Source: Chloroflexi bacterium HGW-Chloroflexi-4
Lineage (GTDB): Bacteria; Chloroflexota; Anaerolineae; Anaerolineales; Anaerolineaceae
Assembly: GCA_002840715.1 (NCBI GenBank)
Contig: PHBW01000011.1
Coordinates: forward strand, 1-64,000
Length of the DNA stretch: 64,000 nucleotides
Direction: 5' to 3'
The position numbers and the translations under genes were made by a program. The notes beneath the pieces were generated by a model. That model did no database searches. It was not told the origin of the DNA and saw nothing but the letters and a program-made list of their open reading frames with translations. This document shows, piece by piece, positions 41,675-51,800 of the stretch (positions are counted from its first letter, which is position 1; the number at the start of each line of letters is the position of its first letter).

Positions 41675-43153
41675 ATGAAAAATTACGACATAATCATCAT
41701 TGGCGGAGGCGTGATCGGCTGCATGACAGCCCGTGCTCTTTCACGTTTTGATCTGAAAGTACTTTTAATTGAACAGGAATCAGATATCGGCATGGGCGCC
41801 AGTTCTGCCAACTCAGCCATCATCCATGCAGGCCACGACCCCATGCCTGGGTCACTAAAAGCCGAAATGAACCGCATTGCCAACCCCATGTGGGATCAGA
41901 TCAGCACAGAATTGGGCATCTCTTTCAGACGCTGCGGAGCCTATATCGTCGCCATTGGAGAGGATGAATTTGGCTGCCTGACTGCTCTCAAAGAACGTTC
42001 TGACAGCAACGGCGTCACATCTGAGATCATTAGCGCGGAAGAGATGCGCAGGCGTGAACCGCTGGTCAACCCTGCTGTCAGCGGTGCGCTTTTCACTCCC
42101 ACCGCGGGGATGGTCGATCCGTTTGCTGCATGTGTGGCGTCGATCGAGAATGCCATCCAAAACGGTGTAGAAGTACTCACCGAGACGGCCTTTACCGGTT
42201 TTATCATGGAAGGAAAAACGATTACAGGCATCCACACCAACCAGGGAGATTTTGCCTGTCGCTGGGTGGTGAATGCTGCCGGCACTTATTCTGACGAGGT
42301 CATGCACGCTGCAGAAACCTGCCAGGATTTCAAAATCACACCCCGACGCGGCGAGTATTATCTGCTCGACAAAGCCGAAATTGAAATGAACAATATTCTC
42401 TTTCCGGTGCCGAGTGCGGTCAGCAAAGGCATTCTGGTCTTGGGCAGTACGCATGGCAATGTGCTGGTCGGTCCGAACTCGCAATCCACAGAAGATAAAG
42501 AAAACAAATCTGTCACCTCAGAAGGGCTCGCCGAAATCTGGCAGGGCGCTCAAAAACTGGTGCCGTCGATTTCGCCGCGATCCGTGATTGCCATGTTTGC
42601 CGGGCTGCGCGCCACAGGCAACGCCGCATGTCTGACGCCAGGTGTGAATTACAATAACGATTTTGTGATCGAACGTTCAGTTGAAGTAAACGGCTTGATC
42701 AACCTGGCTGGCATTGAAAGCCCCGGGTTGACTGCCGCCCCTGCCATCGCCCAGCGCGTCATTGAACTGCTCCAGGACAGCGGTGAAACCCTGATTGACA
42801 AACAAAACTGGAATCCCATTCGCCCGGCAAGACCGCACTTCAATCACATGAACCGCGAAGAACAAGCCGATCTGGTCGCCAAAGATCCGCGCTACGGCCG
42901 CATCGTCTGCCGCTGCGAGATGATCACCGAGGGCGAGATCATCGCCGAAATTCATGCACCGCTGCCCGCCCGCACCTATGACGCCATCAAAAGACGCACC
43001 TGGTTGGGCACCGGTCGCTGTCTGGGTTCCTTTGACATGCCCCGGGTGGTGGATATCCTTGCCCACGAACTGAACTTGCCTGCGACTGCCATCAGCAAAA
43101 AAGGTGCCGGCTCTGAATTTTTACAGCGCCAAACCAAAGAAGTGGAGGCCTGA
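41675..43153 (+). CDS. GlpA-like FAD dehydrogenase with BFD-type C-terminal domain
   Basis: A 492-residue FAD oxidoreductase of the DAO family, close to anaerobic glycerol-3-phosphate dehydrogenase large subunits. The FAD motif IIGGGVIGCMTARAL is near the N-terminus, then GASSANSAIIHAGHDPMPGSLKAE and GLINLAGIESPGLTAAPAIA. A C-terminal BFD-like [2Fe-2S] domain begins at GRIVCRCEMITEGEI and ends RRTWLGTGRCLGSFD. Family members normally have four cysteines (CxC ... CQGxxC); here the last is Asp (GSFD), so only three remain. The next two genes are an NAD(FAD) oxidoreductase and a DUF1667 protein, the same trio that accompanies glycerol kinase in Thermotoga-type genomes. First gene of the SorC-controlled operon. 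Confidence 0.88.
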   Translation: MKNYDIIIIGGGVIGCMTARALSRFDLKVLLIEQESDIGMGASSANSAIIHAGHDPMPGSLKAEMNRIANPMWDQISTELGISFRRCGAYIVAIGEDEFGCLTALKERSDSNGVTSEIISAEEMRRREPLVNPAVSGALFTPTAGMVDPFAACVASIENAIQNGVEVLTETAFTGFIMEGKTITGIHTNQGDFACRWVVNAAGTYSDEVMHAAETCQDFKITPRRGEYYLLDKAEIEMNNILFPVPSAVSKGILVLGSTHGNVLVGPNSQSTEDKENKSVTSEGLAEIWQGAQKLVPSISPRSVIAMFAGLRATGNAACLTPGVNYNNDFVIERSVEVNGLINLAGIESPGLTAAPAIAQRVIELLQDSGETLIDKQNWNPIRPARPHFNHMNREEQADLVAKDPRYGRIVCRCEMITEGEIIAEIHAPLPARTYDAIKRRTWLGTGRCLGSFDMPRVVDILAHELNLPATAISKKGAGSEFLQRQTKEVEA

Positions 43154-43154
43154 G

Positions 43155-44432
43155 ATGACCATCAAAGTACGCTACGATGTGGTAGTCATCGGTTCTGGTC
43201 CCGGCGGATTGGCGGCAGCCATCGCTGCCAAAAAGAACGGCGCACAAGATGTACTGATCATTGAACGTGATATTGAACCTGGTGGCATCCTGCTGCAATG
43301 CATCCACAACGGATTTGGCGTGGAAGTCTTCAAACAGGATTTACCCGGCCCTTCTTATGCACAACGCTTTATCAACGAAGCCTTTCAAGTGGGTGTTGAA
43401 TTCTTGCTTGACACCATGGTGCTCAATATCACTCGCGATCATCGCATCGCTGCCACGAGCAAGCGCCACGGATTTTTCACCATTCAGGCGAAAGCGGTGG
43501 TGCTGGCAATGGGCTGCCGTGAACGTACGCGCGCACAGGTTCGCCTGCCCGGCACCCGCCCTTCGGGGGTCTTCACTGCCGGCACCGCCCAACGCTGGGT
43601 CAATGTTGAAGGTTATATGCCCGGCAAGAATTTTGTGATTTTAGGTTCAGGTGATATTGGCATGATCATGGCCCGCCGCCTGACCTTTGAAGGCGCCAAG
43701 GTGGAGCGTGTGCTTGAAGTAATGCCCTATCTTTCAGGTCTCACCCGCAATTACGTGCAGTGTCTGATGGATTTTGATATTGAGCTGCAGCTCAAGCACA
43801 CAGTCAAAAACATCATCGGCAAAAACCGGGTTGAAGCCATCGAAGCCGTTGCTGTGGATGACAGATGGAACTATATACCTGGCACGGAAGAGATCATTCC
43901 CTGCGACACGCTACTGCTCTCTGTCGGCTTGATCCCCGAGAATGAACTTTCAAGGCAGGCAGGGGTCTTGATTGACCCGGTCACAGCCGGCCCGTTTGTG
44001 GATGACGGCTTTCAAACCAATATCCCGGGCATCTACTCTGCGGGAAACGTAGTGCATGTCTATGACCTGGTGGATTGGGTCACCGAAGCCGGTCTGATCG
44101 CCGGTCGTTCAGCGGCCAGGCTGGTTCAAAAAGGTCCCCAACTCAATTCCAAAACCATCCCGGTCAAAGCCGGAGAAAATGTGCGCTACGTGGTGCCGCA
44201 CAACCTCAACCCTGATCATCTTGCAGAGGACGATATTCGCATTCAAATGCGAGTGCGTCAGCCGATTGAAGCGCCGGTGTGGGTTGAAGTTCGTATCGGA
44301 GGCAATCTGCTGCACCGCAAAGCCGAACCCTACGCCCGTCCGGGTGAGATGGTCACCATCCCACTTAAACCAGCGCATCTGGATGAAGTCAAAGCTGCCA
44401 GTGAATTAACGGTAGCGATTGTGAAAAGGTAG
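43155..44432 (+). CDS. NAD(P)/FAD-dependent oxidoreductase of the GlpA-like complex
   Basis: A 425-residue pyridine-nucleotide-type flavoprotein. FAD motif VIGSGPGGLAAAIAAKKNG near residue 10, GGILLQCIHNGFG, then the NAD-binding motif ILGSGDIGMIMARRL (about 170-185) and the C-terminal FAD strand GIYSAGNVVHVYDLVD. The start is ATG 43155 with GGAGG about 8 nt upstream, right after the preceding stop. It has no redox-active CxxC. By context it passes electrons between the GlpA-like subunit and NAD(P) or another carrier, in a three-component glycerol-3-phosphate dehydrogenase. Confidence 0.88.
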   Translation: MTIKVRYDVVVIGSGPGGLAAAIAAKKNGAQDVLIIERDIEPGGILLQCIHNGFGVEVFKQDLPGPSYAQRFINEAFQVGVEFLLDTMVLNITRDHRIAATSKRHGFFTIQAKAVVLAMGCRERTRAQVRLPGTRPSGVFTAGTAQRWVNVEGYMPGKNFVILGSGDIGMIMARRLTFEGAKVERVLEVMPYLSGLTRNYVQCLMDFDIELQLKHTVKNIIGKNRVEAIEAVAVDDRWNYIPGTEEIIPCDTLLLSVGLIPENELSRQAGVLIDPVTAGPFVDDGFQTNIPGIYSAGNVVHVYDLVDWVTEAGLIAGRSAARLVQKGPQLNSKTIPVKAGENVRYVVPHNLNPDHLAEDDIRIQMRVRQPIEAPVWVEVRIGGNLLHRKAEPYARPGEMVTIPLKPAHLDEVKAASELTVAIVKR

Positions 44433-44439
44433 GAATATT

Positions 44440-44814
44440 ATGGCAAAACTCTCTGAAAATGTCATTTGCGTCACCTGCCCCAAGGGCTGCACCCTGATAG
44501 TCACCCGCGATGGCGAGACCGTGATTGATGTCGAAAACGGTTGCAAACGCGGAAAAGATTATGCCCAACAGGAACTCATAGATCCGCGGCGCATGGTAGC
44601 AAGTTCGGTGCGCCTCAAGGGCGGCCTGCATCCCTTGCTACCTGTCTACACCTCCGTGCCCTTTCCCAAACCTCGCATCCCCGAATTATTGGCGCTGCTG
44701 CGAAAGATCGAAATCTCCACACCCGTCACGCTCGATCAAATCGTTCTTGAAAATGTATTGGATACCGGCATCAATATCCACGCAAGCCGTGAGATGAAAG
44801 TTGTGACCGGATAA
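44440..44814 (+). CDS. DUF1667 protein, third component of the GlpA-like operon
   Basis: A 124-residue protein with an N-terminal cysteine set, ICVTCPKGCTLIV and ENGCKRGKDYA (four cysteines), as in DUF1667 proteins, which are fused to or linked with GlpA-type dehydrogenases and are thought to bind a metal or Fe-S centre. The C-terminal half (RRMVASSVRLKGGLHPLLPV, then a helical ending) is the rest of the domain. TAGGAA precedes the ATG, 7 nt after the upstream stop. It is the last gene of the operon, followed by a GC-rich hairpin. Confidence 0.88.
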   Translation: MAKLSENVICVTCPKGCTLIVTRDGETVIDVENGCKRGKDYAQQELIDPRRMVASSVRLKGGLHPLLPVYTSVPFPKPRIPELLALLRKIEISTPVTLDQIVLENVLDTGINIHASREMKVVTG

Positions 44815-44856
44815 TCTATTTTTTGATATACCCCCCAATATTGTCGCCTTCTTTCC

Positions 44857-44888
44857 CTCCCCTCTTCCTAAATACAGGAAGAGGGGAG
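44857..44888. repeat. 13-bp palindromic element after DUF1667
   Basis: CTCCCCTCTTCCT / AGGAAGAGGGGAG, perfect stem with a 6-nt loop. The composition is like the element at 34492-34534; it may also end transcription of the GlpA-like operon, although the T tract is weak. Confidence 0.7.
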
Positions 44889-45002
44889 CTCTATTTATGA
44901 AAAACATACATATTCAATGAATATTGTTATAAAATAAACTCACTGCGGGGATCAAGATATTCTGGCAATGTGCAACAAAAAACATGTACAACAAGGAGTG
45001 TC

Positions 45003-46655
45003 ATGAAAAACGCATTGAAATGGATCGTCTCAATCTTACTCCTACTCGGCATGGCTGCCGGAGCCTATTTTTGGGCAACTGCTCAGATAGCCTCTAATTT
45101 TAATTATCGTTCTCAAATCAAAGACAATCCTCCGCAATCCGGAGCCGCACTTGGCACTCCCTCCACCAAGCGCGTGGTGCTTGTGCTGATTGATGCTCTT
45201 CGTTATGACACATCACTGAATGCGGAAGTAATGCCCACCCTCGCCCTATTGCGCTCTGAAGGTGCATCTGCTTTGATGCACAGTCAGCCGCCCTCTTTCT
45301 CAGAGCCAGGTTACTCCACCATCCTCACAGGAGCCTGGCCCGAGATCAATGACGGACCTACCTTTAATCTGGATTACGAAGATATCCCCACTTTTACCCA
45401 GGATAACCTTTTCAGCAGCGCCCACCGCAGTGGATGGACAACTGCTGTCAGCGGCTATTACTGGTTCGAGAAGTTGATTCCGCAATCTGACATTGATCTC
45501 AGTTTTTACACCCCTGGCGAAGACAGTGCCGCCGATATTGAAGTAATGAAAGCTGCCATGCCCTGGCTGCAAAACGACGAAGCTCAATTGGTTTTGATCC
45601 ATATCGACCAGGTGGATTATGCCGGCCATCACGAAGGCGGACCGCAATCTTCCAATTGGGATGCCGCCGCAACACGCGCAGACACCATGCTGACTGAGGT
45701 CGTATCTGCAATGGATTTATCGAAAGACACACTTGTGGTTTTCAGTGACCATGGACAGATTGACGCTGGCGGGCACGGCGGCCAGGACTCCGATTGTCTG
45801 CTGGAGCCTTTCGTCATCGTGGGTGCTGGCGTCAACCCCGGTCAATACCCTGACATTCAGATGGTTGATCTTGCCCCAACCCTTTCTGCTTTGTTGGGCA
45901 TCAATCTGCCTGCTTCAACCCAGGGTGAAGTAAAAACCGACATGCTTACTTTGCCTGAGGATGTTTTGATCGCTTTACCTGCCGCAACATCAGACCAGCA
46001 GTTGGGGCTGCTCAGCGCTTATGCTTCAGCAATTGGCAAAGAAACCACTTCATTGAAACTATTAAAATCCAATAGTGTGGCTGACACACAATCTGTCATC
46101 AATGAGTTAAGGTCACAGAAGCTGTTTGGTGAGCGAGTGATCCGCGCCATCCCCACCGGCATTTTGCTGGCAGTTGCAATAACTTTGTTGCTCCGTCAGC
46201 GAAAAAACAAATCATTTTCATGGGTGCTGGGCGGAATTCTGTTTGTTGCACTTTTCAATTTGAGATACCTTTTCCTTGACCGAAAAGTTTATTCCTTGAG
46301 TTCCATCATCAGTCAAACAGACCTGATCGTCTACATCGCAACAACCACTGCCGTGTCTTTGATTTTGGTATGGTTGGTGGTCAATTTCTTTAACAAAACT
46401 TTTGCCGCCTCTCCCAATGAAAATGGATTGAAAACACTCTGGCTTGGATTCACTGTCATCCTAATTAGCGGGCTACCAGTTCTAGCCAGCTTTTTCTTAA
46501 ACGGTCCGGTCGTCACCTGGACCTTGCCCGATTACCTCACCAGTTTTCTGGCACTGATTGGGCTGATACAAATTCTGATCATTAGTGCATTAACACCAAT
46601 TCTTGCCGGTTTTACGGCTGCCATCAATACCATCAACAAGAAAATCAAAAAGTAA
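45003..46655 (+). CDS. Membrane type I phosphodiesterase / alkaline-phosphatase-superfamily enzyme
   Basis: A 550-residue membrane protein. The start is ATG 45003 with AAGGAG upstream; the longer reading from 44970 lacks a site. N-terminal membrane helix about 6-27. The extracytoplasmic catalytic domain (about 50-340) has the metal-binding VLVLIDALRYD, the nucleophile region SEPGYSTILTG (Ser/Thr), HIDQVDYAGHHEGG and VFSDHGQIDAGGHGG, the usual two-metal pattern of the alkaline-phosphatase superfamily. The C-terminal part (about 385-545) has about five further helices. The layout is like GPI ethanolamine-phosphate transferases and related lipid head-group enzymes, so it may act on a lipid-linked phosphodiester; the substrate is not known. 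The next gene starts 15 nt after the stop. Confidence 0.82.
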   Translation: MKNALKWIVSILLLLGMAAGAYFWATAQIASNFNYRSQIKDNPPQSGAALGTPSTKRVVLVLIDALRYDTSLNAEVMPTLALLRSEGASALMHSQPPSFSEPGYSTILTGAWPEINDGPTFNLDYEDIPTFTQDNLFSSAHRSGWTTAVSGYYWFEKLIPQSDIDLSFYTPGEDSAADIEVMKAAMPWLQNDEAQLVLIHIDQVDYAGHHEGGPQSSNWDAAATRADTMLTEVVSAMDLSKDTLVVFSDHGQIDAGGHGGQDSDCLLEPFVIVGAGVNPGQYPDIQMVDLAPTLSALLGINLPASTQGEVKTDMLTLPEDVLIALPAATSDQQLGLLSAYASAIGKETTSLKLLKSNSVADTQSVINELRSQKLFGERVIRAIPTGILLAVAITLLLRQRKNKSFSWVLGGILFVALFNLRYLFLDRKVYSLSSIISQTDLIVYIATTTAVSLILVWLVVNFFNKTFAASPNENGLKTLWLGFTVILISGLPVLASFFLNGPVVTWTLPDYLTSFLALIGLIQILIISALTPILAGFTAAINTINKKIKK

Positions 46656-46670
46656 ACGAGGGAAAAAGGA

Positions 46671-48554
46671 ATGATCAAGACTAAAGGACCCTGGCTGGTC
46701 GACGAAACTGGAAGAACGGTAATGCTCCGCGGCGTGAACCTTGGAGGCAGCACCAAAGTTCCCACCACCCCCAATGGCGCCACCTGGAACATTGAGGGCT
46801 TTTTTGATCATCGCAACGTTTCGTTCGTCGGCAGACCTTTTCCCTTGGCCGAAGCGGATGAACACTATTCCCGTCTGCGCTTATGGGGGTTTAATTGCCT
46901 GCGCTTCTTGATCACCTGGGAAGCGGTAGAACACGCCGGCCCTGGAATCTACGACGAAGACTATCTTGACTACCTCTATGCAGTGGTGAAAAAAGCCGGT
47001 GAATATGGTCTGTATGTATTTATTGATCCGCATCAAGATGTTTATTCACGCTTTTCTGGCGGCGACGGCGCTCCGGGCTGGACGCTGGAAGCAGCAGGAC
47101 TTGATATGCGCCATTTCAAAGAGACCGGGGCTGCCATTGTGCACCAGACCCACGGAGACCCCTTTCCTCGGATGATCTGGCCAACCAATGCTTTTAAGCT
47201 GGCTGCCGCCACCATGTTTGCCCTTTTCTTCGCTGGCAACGATTTTGCGCCAAAAACCATGGTTGAGGGCAAAAACATACAAGATTATTTACAGGAACAC
47301 TATTTCGCGGCCATGAAGAAAGTAGCCCAAAAGCTCAAAGATCTGGATTGTGTGATGGGGTTTGACACGCTCAACGAACCTCAACGAGGATATATCGGTG
47401 TGAAAGATCTGCAAGCCCTCTACGGCCAAATGGATATTGGCATCGTCCCCACACCCTGGCAATCCATTCTTTTGGGTGCCGGTTACACCCAAAAAGTAAA
47501 ACACCTGGTTCGCAACGTGATCGGCACTTTCCAAAAGGGATGGGTCACATTAAATTCTGAAAAGAAATCAGCCTGGCTACCGGGTCGTGATTGTGTCTGG
47601 AAGCAAAATGGGGTCTGGGATGTTGATGAAGCGGGCAACCCTGTGCTGCTGAAAACGGACCACTTTCACAAGATCAATGGACGTGAAGTCAATTTCGTTC
47701 AGGATTACATGAAACCCTTTATGCAGAAAATGACGGCCAATATCCGCACTGTGAAAGCCGAATGGATCGGATTCATGGAAAGCGAAGTCAATAACTACCC
47801 GCCGTATTGGGAAGAAGCTGCGGATCTTAATCTCGTCAATGTGCCACATTGGTATGATGGACCACTATTATTTTTCAAAAAATATGTATCCTTTTTAGGA
47901 TTCAATGAGATTACCCAACAAGTAATCTTTGGAAAGAAGAATGTCGATAAAGCCTATGTGGCTCAACTTGCTGAAGTAAAACAACTCAATAAAGAACGTT
48001 TGGGTAACATCCCTCTACTAATCGGTGAGTTTGGCATCCCGTTCGATCTGGACCAAAAGAAAGCCTTCCGCACCGGTGATTATCGAGACCACGTCAAAGC
48101 AATGAATCGAAGCATGAGCACACTTGAAGCCAACCTGCTCAATTACACAATTTGGAACTACACTTCCGACAATTCAAATGAACGCGGCGACTTTTGGAAC
48201 GACGAGGACTTATCCATCTTCTGCCGTGATCAGCAAAAAAATAAATCAGACCTCAACTCAGGCGGCCGGGCACTTCAGGCAGTTATTCGTCCCTTCCCCA
48301 TCGCGCTTGCAGGTGAACCATTGAAATCCTGTTTTGATCCATTCACTGGTACTTATCAGCTTGAGTTTGTTGGTGACAATACAATCACCACACCATCAGA
48401 AATTTTCTATCCGCTTTTCCATTATGCCAACGGCTCTGATATTACCCTTTCAGACGGCAGTGTGACCATAGATGAAAAGAACCAACAATTATTCTATACC
48501 GCAGGTGAGCAGCCGAATCACACAATCACCATCAAACCGAAATTAGCCAGTTGA
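46671..48554 (+). CDS. GH5-family glycosylceramidase-like hydrolase
   Basis: A 627-residue glycoside hydrolase of clan GH-A, family 5, resembling the endoglycosylceramidase/glucosylceramidase subgroup. It has LVDETGRTVMLRGVNLGG, NCLRFLITWEAVE, YVFIDPHQDVYSRF, the acid/base glutamate in GFDTLNEPQRG (about 235) and the nucleophile glutamate in LLIGEFGIPFD (about 450). After the barrel is a C-terminal beta-sandwich-like region (about 530-625). No signal peptide is visible, so it appears intracellular, as known for fungal EGCrP-type enzymes. GGAA-rich AAAAAGGA precedes the ATG. It lies directly after the phosphodiesterase, and a lipid or glycolipid substrate is a fair but unproven inference. Confidence 0.85.
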   Translation: MIKTKGPWLVDETGRTVMLRGVNLGGSTKVPTTPNGATWNIEGFFDHRNVSFVGRPFPLAEADEHYSRLRLWGFNCLRFLITWEAVEHAGPGIYDEDYLDYLYAVVKKAGEYGLYVFIDPHQDVYSRFSGGDGAPGWTLEAAGLDMRHFKETGAAIVHQTHGDPFPRMIWPTNAFKLAAATMFALFFAGNDFAPKTMVEGKNIQDYLQEHYFAAMKKVAQKLKDLDCVMGFDTLNEPQRGYIGVKDLQALYGQMDIGIVPTPWQSILLGAGYTQKVKHLVRNVIGTFQKGWVTLNSEKKSAWLPGRDCVWKQNGVWDVDEAGNPVLLKTDHFHKINGREVNFVQDYMKPFMQKMTANIRTVKAEWIGFMESEVNNYPPYWEEAADLNLVNVPHWYDGPLLFFKKYVSFLGFNEITQQVIFGKKNVDKAYVAQLAEVKQLNKERLGNIPLLIGEFGIPFDLDQKKAFRTGDYRDHVKAMNRSMSTLEANLLNYTIWNYTSDNSNERGDFWNDEDLSIFCRDQQKNKSDLNSGGRALQAVIRPFPIALAGEPLKSCFDPFTGTYQLEFVGDNTITTPSEIFYPLFHYANGSDITLSDGSVTIDEKNQQLFYTAGEQPNHTITIKPKLAS

Positions 48555-48589
48555 AAAACTCATATTAGCTGATTAATCATCTCGAAAAC

Positions 48590-48617
48590 GGAACCCCACA
48601 TGCAGGTTCCTTTTTTT
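48590..48617 (+). terminator. Terminator after the GH5 gene
   Basis: GGAACC / GGTTCC with a 9-nt loop followed by T7. Confidence 0.85.
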
Positions 48618-48822
48618 GTAGGTAAAATTCTTCTTTTTGTTCAACCAGATTTACCGAATTCTGCCATTTCATGGTCAAAAACCAGGTTGGTATAAAGTTT
48701 TACGAGGATTTATTGGAAATAATAAAGCGAAGTTATACAATTACATCAAGGAAACAATTCAACATTTAGTAAAGACTTATTGGGTCTACATTTTTTGATG
48801 TTTGAGGTTTATTGGATGTAAT

Positions 48823-51800
48823 ATGGTCAAAGGTATAAAGAAGATAATTGAACACAAATCAATAAAGTGGGTTGGAAAATTCCTTTTTACCATTGGACTA
48901 TACATCCTGTTAAGCAAAATAGGATCACTCATTACAATCCAACCTGGCTATTTGTCAACATTATGGGTGCCTTCTGGTTTTGCTGTTGGAGCAGTTATTC
49001 TCTTCAAGAGACCAGCTACAGCAGCTGTGTTAATCGCCGCTTTTTTCATGAATCTATTTACCTTTTCAAATTCAGAATCACTTCCCCTCACTATCTCTTT
49101 AACTTTTGTCTTAACCGTCCAGGCGGTGGCAGGGGCTGAAATAATTAGAAAAAGGGTCAGGCTTATCCCACCAGACAATGTTAAAGACACAATTCAGGTT
49201 ATCGCCATTCTCTCATTTACCTCCTTTGTTACTTCAATAATCGGAACCCTCCTGTTATATCTTTTTAATATCGAACTTCCAGTACCTCCCTGGTTGTTTG
49301 CTACAATCTGGATTACAGGCGCAATGATTAGCAGTTTTACCATCACACCCCTACTTCTTCCCCTTTACGATCGCTTAAGAATTCGCGAAAAAAGGACCCA
49401 ATTCATTGGCGTTTTTTCATCATTAATCATTAGTTTTACCTTCCTCCTTGTCTACATTACCTGGATCACTGAGACCGATCGATTAAATTCACAATTTCAA
49501 GAAGACAGTAGAGAAATATTCTCAATTATCAATTCTGAATTCCAAAAAGAAATTGAAAGCATTCAAGGCATAAAAGCATTTTTTAATGCATCAGACTTTG
49601 TTGAAAGAGGTGAATTTTCTGATTTTACGAGGGTATATCTCGAAAACTCAGAATCAACCAATTCTTTGGTTTGGGCTCCAATCGTGAAATGGAATGAATT
49701 GTCCGATTTCGAAAAACAAGTTCAGAAAGAGGGTTTTCCAGATTTCAAAGTATTTGAACACAATTCTACTTTCCAAAAAACAAACCCAACTTACAGAAAC
49801 GTTTACTATCCAATAACTTACTTCGCATCTGAATATGCGACAGAAGGTGAAATGGGGTTTGATCTAGGTTCATCCCCCAGTCTTCTAGAAGCAATCAATA
49901 TGGCAAAGGACATTGGGGATCCAATTTCAACTGAGCCCATTAATTTGCATTTGTCGCAATCGATTGCAGAAGGTATTTATGTGATTGTCCCCATTTATGG
50001 AAAACAAGAGAACCAGAACAAAAATGGAGAAAATACGGAAAACCTTATGGGCTTTGGGGTTGGGAACTTTGATGTAGATAAAACAATTACCAATGCGTTA
50101 TCGAGTATCAAGGAATACGATATAACAATATTCCTTTTTGACATGAGTGATTCAAGAAATCCAACATTTATTTCGCACTTCCCTCACACAGACTCGGATA
50201 TTGAGACTGCAAAATCACAAGTTTTTTATAGTGAATTATCTCAAAATTTAAATGCATATCAGCAAGATTTCGAAATCTTCGGAAGATCTTGGAAACTCGT
50301 CGGTATTCCAGGACGTGATTATTCATTCAAATTCTTTCCAAATTATTCGCTCATGGTTTTATTAATTGGATTGACCTTATTGATCGCTTATCTGATAAAT
50401 TCAAAAAATAATGAGACAAGTGCGCAAAGAATTCGAAAATCTGAATCCATGTTTCGCAGCTTATCAGATTCAGCACTCACCGGAATTATCCGATTTAGGC
50501 CGAATGGTGAAATCTTATATACAAATGATGCATTGGCTAAAATCTTTGGGTTTGAAGATACCATCGAATTCTATAAAACAAACTTCATTAATTTATTTGA
50601 CGATCCTAGGGAAGTAAAAGCATTAATTGATACTTCAAAGGATGGCACCGCTTTAATAAATAAGCAATTTAAAATCAAGCATCTAAATGGAAACTCACGG
50701 GATATTCTTGTTTCTGCTGGAGTATTCGAAGGGATGATTAGTGCAAATGTTGTAGACATCACCAGCTTCAATAAGTTGAATAAAGAAGTTCAACAACTCA
50801 ATCATGCTATTAGGCAAATGGCTGATACTGTTTTTATTACAGACAAAAATGGCACGATCGAGTATGTCAATCCAGCCTTCGAATTTCTTACAGGGTTTTC
50901 TTATAATGATTGTATTGGCAAGGACATAAAACAAATCAAGAAGAGCATTAACGATGAGGACAAGACAATTTCAATGTGGGAATCCCTTCTGGATGGAAAA
51001 TCGCACGAATTTGAATTTCAAACCAGACTGAACAATTATGAGATTATCACTGAATTTATAACAATTTCACCCATCACAGATTCATCTGGGAATATCTTTC
51101 AATATATTGCATCTGGTAAAGATATCACTGATTTGAAAAGAGCAAGGGAAGAAATACTTGATTTGAACAGCAGTCTTGAAAAAAGAGTCGTGCAAAGGAC
51201 TGCAGAACTCGAAAAAGCAAAAAAAGAAATGGAAGCCTTTTCGTACACTGTTTCTCATGATCTTCGCGCTCCCCTTCGTAATATGCATGGTTATTCAACC
51301 ATCTTGCTGGAGGACTTCGCCAAAACCATCGACGCAACAGGTTTGACCTATTTGCAACATATTCAAGAAGCCAGTATAAAAATGGATTCTTTAATCCAGG
51401 ATCTACTTAAGCTCAGCCACATTTCCAACTCAGCGTGTGTCCGAAAAAAGGTTGATTTGGCCATCCTTGCCCACGAAATTTTTAACTCCTTAATAGTGGA
51501 ATTTCCTGAGCGAAATGTTTCCATCCTGATTCCTGAATCAATAATTGTTTATGCAGATGCCAATTTAATGAGTATTGCCTTGACTAACCTTATCAGAAAT
51601 GCCTGGAAATTTACAAAAAATCAAGATAACGCCATAATCGAACTGGGAAGTCTTTATAAAGACAAGGAACAGGTGATTTTTGTAAGAGACAACGGCGCTG
51701 GCTTTGACATGGCATACCAGAACAAACTATTCGGGGTCTTTCAAAGACTTCACCGTGATTCAGAATTTGAAGGGACAGGTATTGGTTTGGCGACAGTGAA

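Noticed and set aside
41855-42484. 209-residue frame antisense to the GlpA-like gene
   Set aside because: No recognisable domain, no ribosome-binding site, and it is fully inside a well-supported gene.
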